NCBI GenBank assembly: GCA_938011245.1
Contig: CALLUJ010000059.1
Coordinates: 1-43,765 of the forward strand
Length of the DNA: 43,765 nucleotides
Origin: an uncultured Aquimarina sp.
GTDB taxonomy: Bacteria; Bacteroidota; Bacteroidia; Flavobacteriales; Flavobacteriaceae
Direction of reading: 5' to 3'
Below are positions 27,187 through 35,900 of this stretch, in pieces. The position numbers and the translations under genes are program-made. The first letter of the stretch is position 1. Each line of letters opens with the position of its first letter. Below the pieces are notes generated by a model, which was not told where the DNA came from, searched no databases, and saw nothing but the letters and a program-made list of their open reading frames with translations.

Positions 27187-28281
27187 TTGAAAGAAAATTT
27201 CAAATTACATGTACAAAAAATTGAAAATAAAGATCAAGAATACCAGTATTTACGTTTATTGAAGGAATATTGGAATGCGTCAATGTATTACAAAATTGAA
27301 TATCTTAAATATTTTTTAAAAGATAACGATAAACTTACATATGTATTACTTAAAAAAAATGATGTTCCACATGTTTTATTACCAATTATTGTAAGAAAAG
27401 TAATTGTAAATAATATAGAATATCCGTATTACGATAGTATAAGCCCTTATGGATATAGTGGTCCATTGATTAACAGTGAGGTTGATAGTAATGAGTTAAT
27501 TATTTTTTGGGAAAAATTAGACGAATGGTATAATGAAAATAATATAATTTCAGAATTCATTCGTTTTAGTTTAAACGATAACCAAATAAATTATACAGGC
27601 ACACTTGTTGATTCGCTTTTAAATATAAAAGGAATTTTATGTAAAAAAATTGAAGATCAATGGACTTCTTTTTTACCTAAAGTTAGGAACAATTATAAAA
27701 AAGCTAAAAAGTCAAATTTAAGCTTTAAACTATACCAAAATGAAGATATTAATGAATATATAATAGATATTTTCGAAAAAGTGTACACAGACACTATGCT
27801 TAGAAATAATGCAGACAGTTTGTATTTTTTTCCTAAAAGTTTTTTTGAATCGTTAATATATTCAGAATCAGACAATATATGTATAGCGATAGCCTATTAT
27901 GAATACTCCCCAGCCTCTGTAGAACTAATTGTTAAAAAAGAAGATACGATATTTGCTTTTTTAGGAGGCACTAAAAAGAAGTATTTTAGTTACAGACCAA
28001 ACGATTTTTTACGTGTAGAAATTATTAAATGGGCAATTGAAGCAGGAAAAAAATACTATATTTTAGGAGGAGGAATTGTTAATGGAGATGGCTTATATAA
28101 AAGCAAAAAAGCTTTTTTTCCGAGAGATAGAGATGCTATTTTTTATACAGGCAGAAAAATTATAAATGAAGAAGTCTATAATAAATTAAGTTTATTAAGC
28201 AACCCTAATTATAAGCAAATAAAAAAAGAAGTATTGGATAGTAGTTTTTTTCCGTATTACAGAAAAATTAAGAAAAATTAA
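27187..28281 (+). CDS. FemAB/GNAT_6-family aminoacyl- or acyltransferase, copy 1
   Basis: A 364-residue cytosolic protein with two GNAT-like halves, as in FemX/FemAB and the related Acetyltransf_6 (BioF2-like) proteins. Typical elements are ISPYGYSGPL (about 98-107), a basic coil KVRNNYKKAKKS, and YYILGGGIVNGDGLYKSKKAF near the C-terminus. True FemABX enzymes move an amino acid from aminoacyl-tRNA to lipid II; polysaccharide-locus members are little studied. The first start in the frame is the TTG at 27187, just after a TGA; later Mets would cut the fold. It forms a pair with the next gene (13-bp gap). Confidence 0.75.
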   Translation: MKENFKLHVQKIENKDQEYQYLRLLKEYWNASMYYKIEYLKYFLKDNDKLTYVLLKKNDVPHVLLPIIVRKVIVNNIEYPYYDSISPYGYSGPLINSEVDSNELIIFWEKLDEWYNENNIISEFIRFSLNDNQINYTGTLVDSLLNIKGILCKKIEDQWTSFLPKVRNNYKKAKKSNLSFKLYQNEDINEYIIDIFEKVYTDTMLRNNADSLYFFPKSFFESLIYSESDNICIAIAYYEYSPASVELIVKKEDTIFAFLGGTKKKYFSYRPNDFLRVEIIKWAIEAGKKYYILGGGIVNGDGLYKSKKAFFPRDRDAIFYTGRKIINEEVYNKLSLLSNPNYKQIKKEVLDSSFFPYYRKIKKN

Positions 28282-28294
28282 GTATTATAAAATT

Positions 28295-29332
28295 ATGTCG
28301 AATTTAACATTTTCAATAATAAGAGATAAACATAATTGGCAAAAGGTTTTAAATACGATAGTAGAATATGATTTTTATCATACGTTTGATTATCACCAAT
28401 TATCAAAAAACGAGGGAGATACACCAATCTTAATTAAATACCAAGAAGAAAATATTATAGTTGCATTACCTTTTTTGTTGAGAAAAATACACAATACAAA
28501 ATATTATGATATAACTTCTGTTTACGGATATGCAGGACCAATGGTTACTTGTTCTTCAGTTGATTTTAATCCCTTAAAGTTTCAAAAATACTTAATCGAT
28601 TTTTTTCAAAAAAATAATATTATTACTGTTTTTTCAAGACTCAATCCATTTCTTTCTAACCAAGAAAAATTAATTAAAGGCATAGGTGAAATACAGACGT
28701 TAAGCAAAGTTGTTAATATTAATCTGTTAAAAACAATAGAAGAACAACGAAGCGTATATTCTAAAACAACAAAACGTTATGTAAATAAAATGCGTAAACT
28801 ATGCGATATAAAAAAATCTAATAGTACCGAAGATATAGAAATTTTTAGAGCTCTATACTATGAAAATATGGATAGAGTAAAAGCTAAAAAATCATACTAT
28901 TTTAACAGGCAATATTTTGAAATGTTTTTGAATAGTGAGGAATTTGAAACAGAGGTTTTAATGGCTAGTTTAAAAGAAACAAATAAAATAATTTCTGCAG
29001 CCATGATGGTTAAAACCAATAATATTGTACAATATCATATTTCAGGTACTAAAAATGATTATTTGCATTTAACGCCAATACGAATTTTAATAGATGAAAT
29101 GCGAGTTAAAGCAACAGAAGAAGGCTATCAATTTTTCAATTTAGGAGGAGGGTTAGGTAGTTCTGAGGATTCATTATTTAATTTTAAAGCTTCTTTTTCG
29201 AAGGATTTTAAGAATTTTAAAGTTTGGAAATACGTTGTTAATGATAAAATTTATGAAGAATTATGTAATAAATATTCTGATAATCAAGCTAATTTAAACT
29301 TCTTCCCCTTATATAGAAATAAAATTAATTAA
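28295..29332 (+). CDS. FemAB/GNAT_6-family aminoacyl- or acyltransferase, copy 2
   Basis: A 345-residue paralogue of the preceding protein. It has SVYGYAGPMV near residue 75, a basic stretch KTTKRYVNKMRKL and FFNLGGGLGSSEDSLFNFKASF near the end. Identity between the two is low, so they probably act on different acceptors or positions. With the adenylation enzyme and carrier protein upstream, an aminoacyl carrier protein rather than tRNA could be the donor; that is inference. It is the last intact gene of the polysaccharide region; IS remnants start 213 bp further on. Confidence 0.75.
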   Translation: MSNLTFSIIRDKHNWQKVLNTIVEYDFYHTFDYHQLSKNEGDTPILIKYQEENIIVALPFLLRKIHNTKYYDITSVYGYAGPMVTCSSVDFNPLKFQKYLIDFFQKNNIITVFSRLNPFLSNQEKLIKGIGEIQTLSKVVNINLLKTIEEQRSVYSKTTKRYVNKMRKLCDIKKSNSTEDIEIFRALYYENMDRVKAKKSYYFNRQYFEMFLNSEEFETEVLMASLKETNKIISAAMMVKTNNIVQYHISGTKNDYLHLTPIRILIDEMRVKATEEGYQFFNLGGGLGSSEDSLFNFKASFSKDFKNFKVWKYVVNDKIYEELCNKYSDNQANLNFFPLYRNKIN

Positions 29333-29544
29333 CAGTAAAAGTAAGTAGAGTTTTTTCATACTTTTCAAGTCTTCTTGCTTATTTAAAAAAGAAAGTAAAA
29401 ATATTTATACTTAGTCAAGTAATAAAGCTGAGTGCTTATAGCGTACTCTTACTTTTTATGCGAGATAACGTAATTACTTACAATATTTTATCCCCCAATA
29501 AGTTCGGAGAGATATTTTAAATTTCAAATAGATAAATTTGAGAT

Positions 29545-30076
29545 ATGAAATACAAGAAATTGGGAGTTGTCCTAGAAGCTAGAAATCCTATTAGAATCCG
29601 AAGACTTTGGTATTGTAGAAACCTGTCGTAAGCATGGAGTAAGCACAGGAACTTTTTATAGTTGGAAGAAGAAGTTTGAACATAAGGGAGAAGCGGGATT
29701 AAAAGTGAATTACGAAACTAAAAGTAAAGAGCTTAAGGAAGCCGAAGAAGAAAATCGAGTATTACGTAAACTTCTTAGTGATAGAGAAATTGAACTAGAG
29801 GTACAACGTGAACTTTTAAAAAAAAAGTTTGGAACGTCCGATCCAAGAAAGATTTAGTGAATACTATTCATGAAAAATATGAGTGTAGTAAATCTAAGAT
29901 TATAAAAATGGTAGGTATGGTTCCTAGTAGTTATTATAGAAAACCTAGTCTTGACATAAAGGGTAATATTCCCTCTAAGTACACCTATCATCAATCAAGA
30001 GGCTTTGTAATCTCAAAAAGATGTAGTAAATGCGGTAAAAGAGATTTTAAGCCATGAATTTATAGATTGTGGTTAA
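29545..30076 (+). pseudogene. IS3-family element remnant (orfA and 5' part of orfB)
   Basis: OrfA fragments read LEILLESEDFGIVETCRKHG and STGTFYSWKKKFEHKGEAG, an IS3-type helix-turn-helix and leucine-zipper protein ending at 29857, but its first codons are out of frame. OrfB begins in the -1 frame after an A9 slippery run (about 29818-29826) with VNTIHEKYECSKSKIIKMVG and SSYYRKPS. It shifts frame again near 30010 and stops after ILSHEFIDCG. About three quarters of orfB, with the DDE catalytic core, is missing. The right end is a junction with the IS30 remnant. Confidence 0.8.
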
Positions 30077-30885
30077 ACCATTTAAATTTTCGTTTGCTCC
30101 CCTTTGCCAACTATGGTAAGGCTAGGCAAAGTAAAAATCGATATTTAATTCTTCAGCTATAGCTTTATGATTAGCAAATTCTTTTCCATTATCCGAAGTA
30201 ATGGTATGTATAAAAGGTATCCAAGGCTCTAAGAGTTCAATAGTTTTAAGCTCTATAAGCTTAGCATCTTTACTGTTAACATATGCCATTTTTAAGAAGT
30301 CAGTGGCTCTATCATTTATAGTAAGCAAAGCGCCTTTATGATCTTTACCAATAACTAAATCAATTTCTAAATCACCAAATCTATCCTTTTTTTTCTACTA
30401 TTTTAGGGCGTTTTTCTATATAAACTCTATTGGGTATTTGTCCTCTTTTAGTATTGATGTTTCCTATTTTCTGGTAACGTTTCCCCTGAGTTCTTAAATA
30501 CTTATAGAGCATTCCTCTTTGCTTTTTATCCTCCCAAATAAATTGATAAATTCCTCAACGCTAACACAAAGAACATCACATATTTTAGAGTACCCTACAA
30601 TCTGTTCTGGGCTATACTATAGTCTTCTTTAATCCATTGAGTTATAAAATCTTTAATCTCTTGAGTAAAACGAATCGATTTAGGCTTATTGGCTTGTCTT
30701 TGATTATATTTCTTTTGGGCTAAATCAACTTTGTAATCACCACTTCTTTGGTCTGAATTTCGTTGTAATTCTCTTGAAATAGTAGATTTGTGAACCCCAA
30801 TATTTTTGGCTATTTCTGCTAAACTACTTCCTTGCTTTTGCAAATGGTAGATTTAATATCTTTGATGTAATTTTAAATGGGTCAT
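30077..30885 (-). pseudogene. IS30-family transposase remnant with multiple lesions
   Basis: On the minus strand the protein reads MTHLKLHQRY-stop-IYHLQKQGSSLAEIAKN, IHKSTISREL-like HTH sequence, IWEDKKQRGMLYKYLRTQGKR, RFGDLEIDLVIGKDHKGALL, TSDNGKEFANHKA and SWQRGANENLNGL, the order of an IS30 transposase. It has a TAA after QRY (30853-30855), frameshifts near 30610, near 30550 and in an A8 run near 30395, and a TAG at 30122-30124. It is cut off after NGL, where IS3 sequence begins. It is clearly dead. Confidence 0.85.
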
Positions 30886-30927
30886 TATTTTCAAGTTTTA
30901 GCAACCTAAAAACATAACCTTTTTAGC

Positions 30928-30979
30928 ACTCTTCACACTTATTCATTTTGCCTAGGCAAAATGAATAAGTGTGAAGAGT
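30928..30979. repeat. 52-bp perfect palindrome centred on CTAG
   Basis: Arms ACTCTTCACACTTATTCATT and onward to TTGC, then CTAG, then the exact complement, with all 26 base pairs matching. It lies 42 bp outside the start codon of the dead IS30 transposase. It could be a bidirectional terminator that served as IS target, or a structure tied to the IS end. Such perfect symmetry in otherwise decayed sequence is notable. Confidence 0.85.
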
Positions 30980-31066
30980 TTATTTTACAACAGCTAAAGC
31001 TGTTGCGTTTATGACTTGAATCTAAGAAGCGAAAACTTTATCTATAAAATTGTATTAACGTTATTT

Positions 31067-31414
31067 TTAAACCTTAAGTACTTCTTCGGAAGCCTCAATT
31101 TTATTTCCAAATTCAGCTAGCATTCCAATAAAAGGTAATGCATTTTCTCCAAGTTGTGTTAATGAATATTCTACTCTTGGAGGGGTTTCAGGATATGACT
31201 TTTTAACTAGTATCTTTTGTTCAATCAAGTATTTAAGTTCTTGATTTAACATTTTTTCACTTATTTCAGGAACTAAACGTTTTAATTCGCTAAAGCGATG
31301 AAATTTTTTTTGAAAGAATTGACCAATGATTAATAATCTCCATTTACCTCCTATTACGTCCAATGATTTACGAACTGGACATGTGTCAATTAATTTTTGT
31401 GAATTTTTTTCCAT
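31067..31414 (-). CDS. HxlR-family winged-helix transcriptional regulator
   Basis: A 115-residue DNA-binding protein with the HxlR signature: Cys12 in DTCPVRKSLDVIGGKWRLLII, FSELKRLVPEISEKMLNQEL as the recognition region, and the wing VEYSLTQLGENALPFI. In relatives such as YodB, HypR and QorR this N-terminal Cys senses quinones, diamide or other electrophiles. It is divergent from the three-gene redox cluster and very probably controls it through the dyad at 31460-31475. Confidence 0.9.
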   Translation of the reverse strand: MEKNSQKLIDTCPVRKSLDVIGGKWRLLIIGQFFQKKFHRFSELKRLVPEISEKMLNQELKYLIEQKILVKKSYPETPPRVEYSLTQLGENALPFIGMLAEFGNKIEASEEVLKV

Positions 31415-31459
31415 TTGTAACTATTTGTTTTTCAGTATATCTAACTAATTAGTGTGTTG

Positions 31460-31475
31460 CTTACTATATGGTAAG
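31460..31475. promoter_or_regulatory. Probable HxlR operator
   Basis: CTTACTATATGGTAAG is a 16-bp dyad with 14 matching positions, in the 127-bp gap between the divergent HxlR gene and the redox cluster. It has the TAC-N-GTA core seen at HxlR-family operators. No other dyad of similar quality lies in the gap. Confidence 0.5.
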
Positions 31476-31541
31476 TTGTTGGTTATTAGAATTTTAGTTG
31501 TTAGCTTTAGGAAGTAATCACTAAAAAACTAGCATCTAATT

Positions 31542-32138
31542 ATGAGAAATTTTACAATACTTACCCCATTCTCCAAACAAGTTACACAGGATTATAATAA
31601 TGTGCAAAAAAAAGAAATTGAATTATGCTGCAAAAGTAAAAAATTATTTATAGAAAAAAGTTTACATGGTTATTGTAATATACTATCCGAAGTTTCTCAA
31701 AACGATAATGTATATTTTTTATTACCTCCATGTTTTGATGAAAATAAGATTAAAGTATTTGTAGAAGACTTAATCGTTGCTTGTAGGTATTTAGATGTTT
31801 ACAAAATTGTTTTTGACAAAACGAGATGCGACGTAATTGAATCGTTTGAAAAAAAACGTGTTTGCGATGAAATAGAATTTATGCTTCTAAATTCAGAAAT
31901 ACCTATAACCTTAGTTACTTCAAATTTTACAAAACAAAAAAATAGTTTAAGAGATTTATATACTGTTTTTGATCCTAAATCAAATTCTTCAAGCGATGTT
32001 AAAAATATACATAAAAACCTTCATGAAGTTTACGATTTAAAAGAAGCTATGTTTTTAAGTCATTTTAAAAGGACTAAATCAGATAAACAACTTGCAGGGA
32101 AGTTTTGTACGGGATCTTTTTCGTATGCGTTAAATTAA
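31542..32138 (+). CDS. Unrecognised cysteine-rich protein of the redox cluster
   Basis: A 198-residue protein without a signal peptide or membrane helix. I recognise no family. It has eight Cys (29, 30, 45, 64, 81, 96, 108, 189), many for this genome type, including an adjacent pair. The alternating NVYFLLPPCF, YKIVFDKTRCD and IPITLVTSNFT strands suggest an alpha/beta fold with a parallel sheet. It is first in the cluster, before a DsbA-like protein and the heme-domain fusion, and faces the HxlR gene. It may be a thiol-active or metal-binding partner. A weak stem-loop (32156-32182) separates it from the next gene. Confidence 0.6.
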   Translation: MRNFTILTPFSKQVTQDYNNVQKKEIELCCKSKKLFIEKSLHGYCNILSEVSQNDNVYFLLPPCFDENKIKVFVEDLIVACRYLDVYKIVFDKTRCDVIESFEKKRVCDEIEFMLLNSEIPITLVTSNFTKQKNSLRDLYTVFDPKSNSSSDVKNIHKNLHEVYDLKEAMFLSHFKRTKSDKQLAGKFCTGSFSYALN

Positions 32139-32226
32139 GAATACTAATGCTAAATAAGGCTTATCTATTTTTAATAAGCTTTAACACAATACCATAATTG
32201 ATAAATTAAAATTAAACTAATTAAGT

Positions 32227-32925
32227 ATGATTAAAGAAGCGCTTATTGAAGAAGTTTATATATCAAAACCTATAGTTAAACCAAGTCTTAGACGAGTAAA
32301 TAAAACTAAAGTAATATATGGTTACGATCCATTATGCGGTTGGTGCTATGGTTTTTCTAGTGAATTAGAAAAAGTAATTAATTTATTAAAAGACGATGTT
32401 GATTTTGAATTAGCAAATGGAGGGTTATTTGCAGGTGTTAGAGGACCTAAGATGGGTTATATGAGTGCTCATATCCGTAGAAATATGGGGTATGTTACCG
32501 CTCGCTCTAATAAAGAGTTTGGAGCAGGTTTTATAAAACGTTTAGATGATATTCATTATCCGTATAATTCTATGAAAGCATCTATAGCCATAGAAATTTT
32601 AAAGGAAATTAAACCAAATAAGGTATTTAAATTAGCTTCCGATATTCAATATGCTTTTTTCTATGAAGGAAGAGATATTCAATCAAATGAATTGTTTTTA
32701 GATCTTATTAATGATTATGGTATTTCTAAAAATCAATTTTTAAAAAAATTAAATAGTAAAGAGTACGAATTGAAAACACAGAAGTCTTTTTCTGCAGCAC
32801 AACAATATGGCTTTACTGGTTATCCTGCTAGTGTAATAATTATTGATAACATTATTAAACCACTGACAGGAGGATATGTATCAAGCGAACAATTTATAAG
32901 CTTAATCCAAAAGGAGATTTATTAG
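32227..32925 (+). CDS. DsbA/FrnE-like thioredoxin-fold protein
   Basis: A 232-residue protein with a DsbA-type active site C37-G-W-C40 in GYDPLCGWCYGFSSE, an inserted helical domain (about 70-185) and the cis-Pro loop TGYPAS (Pro200). It has no signal peptide, so it works in the cytoplasm, like FrnE and the 2-hydroxychromene-2-carboxylate isomerase branch. Such proteins act as disulfide oxidoreductases or in redox steps of natural-product pathways. Next to an HxlR thiol sensor and a Cys-rich protein, a thiol redox role fits. It lies 50 bp before the fusion gene. Confidence 0.8.
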   Translation: MIKEALIEEVYISKPIVKPSLRRVNKTKVIYGYDPLCGWCYGFSSELEKVINLLKDDVDFELANGGLFAGVRGPKMGYMSAHIRRNMGYVTARSNKEFGAGFIKRLDDIHYPYNSMKASIAIEILKEIKPNKVFKLASDIQYAFFYEGRDIQSNELFLDLINDYGISKNQFLKKLNSKEYELKTQKSFSAAQQYGFTGYPASVIIIDNIIKPLTGGYVSSEQFISLIQKEIY

Positions 32926-32975
32926 GATTTTCTCTATTTAAAAAATAACTACACATTCTAACCACATATTTGATT

Positions 32976-35900
32976 ATGAATACAGCTAACCTTGTATCTT
33001 CATGTCATAACTATATCCGTTATGCAGAAGCTTTTAACCGTAAAAAAGGCCATGAAAATTTAGGATTTCTTTCTTTAGAAAAAGGATTTATGCCTTTGTT
33101 TTCGCCACTTGAGTCACTCCCATATCCTTTTTCCAAATGGGATAAAGTAGCTGCAGAAATGCCATTGCATTACAAAAATCAATCTCTTAGAAAAGCTATT
33201 AAAGAATTACCATTATTAAACCCTAGCGAAAACGAATTAGAAGATAAATACTTGTGTAGAGCCTCAATGTTATTGAGTATGTTAGCTCATGCCTATGTTA
33301 GAAACGAAAGAAATGAAGATTTAGATATTCCAGATTCAATAACAGTTCCTTGGAAGAAAGTTTCTAAAAGACTTAAACGCCCCGAACCTTTTTTATCTTA
33401 TATAGACTTAATTATTTATAATTGGAAAAAGAAAGACATAAAAGGAAGTTCTAGTTTAGAGAATCTATCACTAATGGTACCTACTGTTAATAATCAAGAA
33501 GAAAATGTATTTTATTTAACACAAACAGAAATAGCTTTTAAAACTAAAGAAATTGTAAACTTTGTTGTTAAAATTCAAGATGCTATTGTTAATAATAAAA
33601 AACAAGAAGTTATAAAAGGACTTAAAAACTTAAAAGTAATAGTTGCCGAAGTAACAAATAGTAGTTTTCTCAAAATTAATCCCAATCCAAGAAGTGCTAC
33701 TTATGTGGATCCTGTAGTTTGGGCAAAAACAGTAGCTCCGTTCGCAGTTCCATTAAAAGAAGGTGTACAAGGTCCAAGCGGTACATCATCACCTTTTTTT
33801 CATTTAATAGATACCTTTATTGAACGTAGTAAATATGATACTATTTTAGGGAAAGAAGCCTTATTTATAAGAGATTGGTATCCAGAACACTGGAGGAAAT
33901 TTATTAATGCTGTTAGCGAGGTTTCAATATTAGATTATATAAAAAAATGTAAAGATGAAGAATTGGATGGTGCTTTTTACGATTTTGTAGAAGCTTATTC
34001 TGGTGATAATGGGTTTTTAGGAGTTCATAGGCGTAAAGTTTATGGTTATTTACAAATGGCTTTTAAAGTAGGTCGTTCCGTAACTATAGGAGGTTTTAGT
34101 GGTTTATTTAAAGAACGTACTTGGGAGGAAGTTGACGATGAACTAGAAACAACACGTTTAGAAAGATATACTAATAAAACATTAAAATGTCCATATAGCG
34201 GTATAATTGATAAAACCACTATAGGAAATAATAAAACTAAAAATATTGTTTTAGATGTATCAAAAAAAGGAGTATCCTTTAAAGAAGGAGATAGATGCGC
34301 TATAGTACCAAAGAATGGTAGCTCAGATGTAAATCAATTATTACAAGCATTAAAATTATCAGGATACGAAACTACAATTTTAACTAAGCAATGGCAGGTC
34401 TATTTTAAAAAACATTATAACGAAAAATTAACCGAAGTATCTATTTCAAAACTATTATCGTCTGCAAAATTAGGAGATGCTTCTAAAATTTTAGAAATGT
34501 GTTCTCATATTAAAGGATACATAAAAACAGATTCTAATGGTTGTGTGTCATTGCTTTCTATTGTTAAGCAGTTAGAGCAGTTAAAAATGGATGCAAAACA
34601 ATTTTTGTTACCTTATTTAGCTTGTGTATTAGAACCCGAACAAGAACGAATGTATAGTATTTCTTCTGGTTTTGAGAATAAAAAAATAGAACTTACAGTA
34701 GGTAATGCAACAACTAAGGTAAACAATAAAATATTTAAAGGAGTGGCATCGTCTTATTTGCATTCAGAAGAGGCTAATGAAAACTCAAAAATCCCATTTA
34801 GAATTATAAGTCCATTACGATTTTCATTACCAAAAAGTAAAAATACTCCAATTTTTTTATTTGCTGGAGGAACAGGAATAGCACCCTTTAAAGGCTTTTG
34901 GGAAACATTAGAACATAGAGGAGAATTATCCAATTTATCTATTTTTTATAGTGTTAAAAAAGAAAGCGATATTGTATTTAGAGATGATTTAGAGCGAATT
35001 TTTTTAAAAAAAGAGGTGAATTTGAATGTTTTAATTACAAGAGAAGCAAAACAATTAGATAAAAAAGCCTCATTAGCTAATAATAAGTTAATATTTTCTT
35101 CCACACAAACATCTAAAGTTAAAGGTCTTATACTAGATGTAACCAACATGCGTAAAATATTTAGTGCAATTCAATCTCAAGGAGAATTCAATAGAAGTGG
35201 TTATTTTTATTCCTGTGGAAAAGCAGGTTTTGCACTAAATGTAATAGAATCGTTAAAAACAATTATTGATAGTTTTATTCATAATTCTGAGCGATCTAAA
35301 GAGATTTTTTACAATCTATTTGCTCAAAATAGATTAATGCAAGATATTTTTACGTCTCCCTCAAAATCGTGTGACTCGCATGTAACCGAATATAATCTAT
35401 CGGATGTTGTTATCCATAACTCCGAAGTAGATGGATATTGGGTAGCTTTAGAAGACAGAGTGTATGATCTTACCGAATTTAAAGAAATTCACCCAGGTGG
35501 TAATAAAATTGTAGAGGATAATGCAGGGAGAGACGCTACACATGAATTTCGCAGAGCAAATCATCATCAATCAAAAGAGATTATGTCTATGTTAACTATG
35601 TACTGCATTGGTAAGCTCAAAAAAATAATCTTTCAATCGTCCAAAACACAAGTACAGTATAACGATTGGGTTTTGGCGTTACATTTAATTACAGAAATGA
35701 AAAATACATTTAAAGTAGATTTTTCATTTAAAAACAAAAAAACAACCCAGTTATGTAACGAAAAAGAGATTACTCCATATAAAATTGCTTTACTAGTAGA
35801 AAACCAACTTCGTTTTCAAATGGAATATGTTAAAAACTTAAAGCAGACATTTAAAGATTTGTTTTTCGATAGTATTAACTATAATAATGTTCTTGAAGAA

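Noticed and set aside
29818..29826. A9 run in the IS3 remnant as decay
   Set aside because: IS3 elements normally use -1 frameshifting at such a run to make OrfAB, so this particular frame change is probably original; the other shifts are not.
30387..30400. A8 run in the IS30 remnant as a programmed frameshift site
   Set aside because: IS30 transposases are made from one frame, and this copy has several other stops and shifts, so the run is simply a decay lesion.
31542..32138. Cys-rich protein as a cyclodipeptide synthase
   Set aside because: Its size and alpha/beta look are similar, but the catalytic Ser/Tyr/Glu motifs of that family are not visible.
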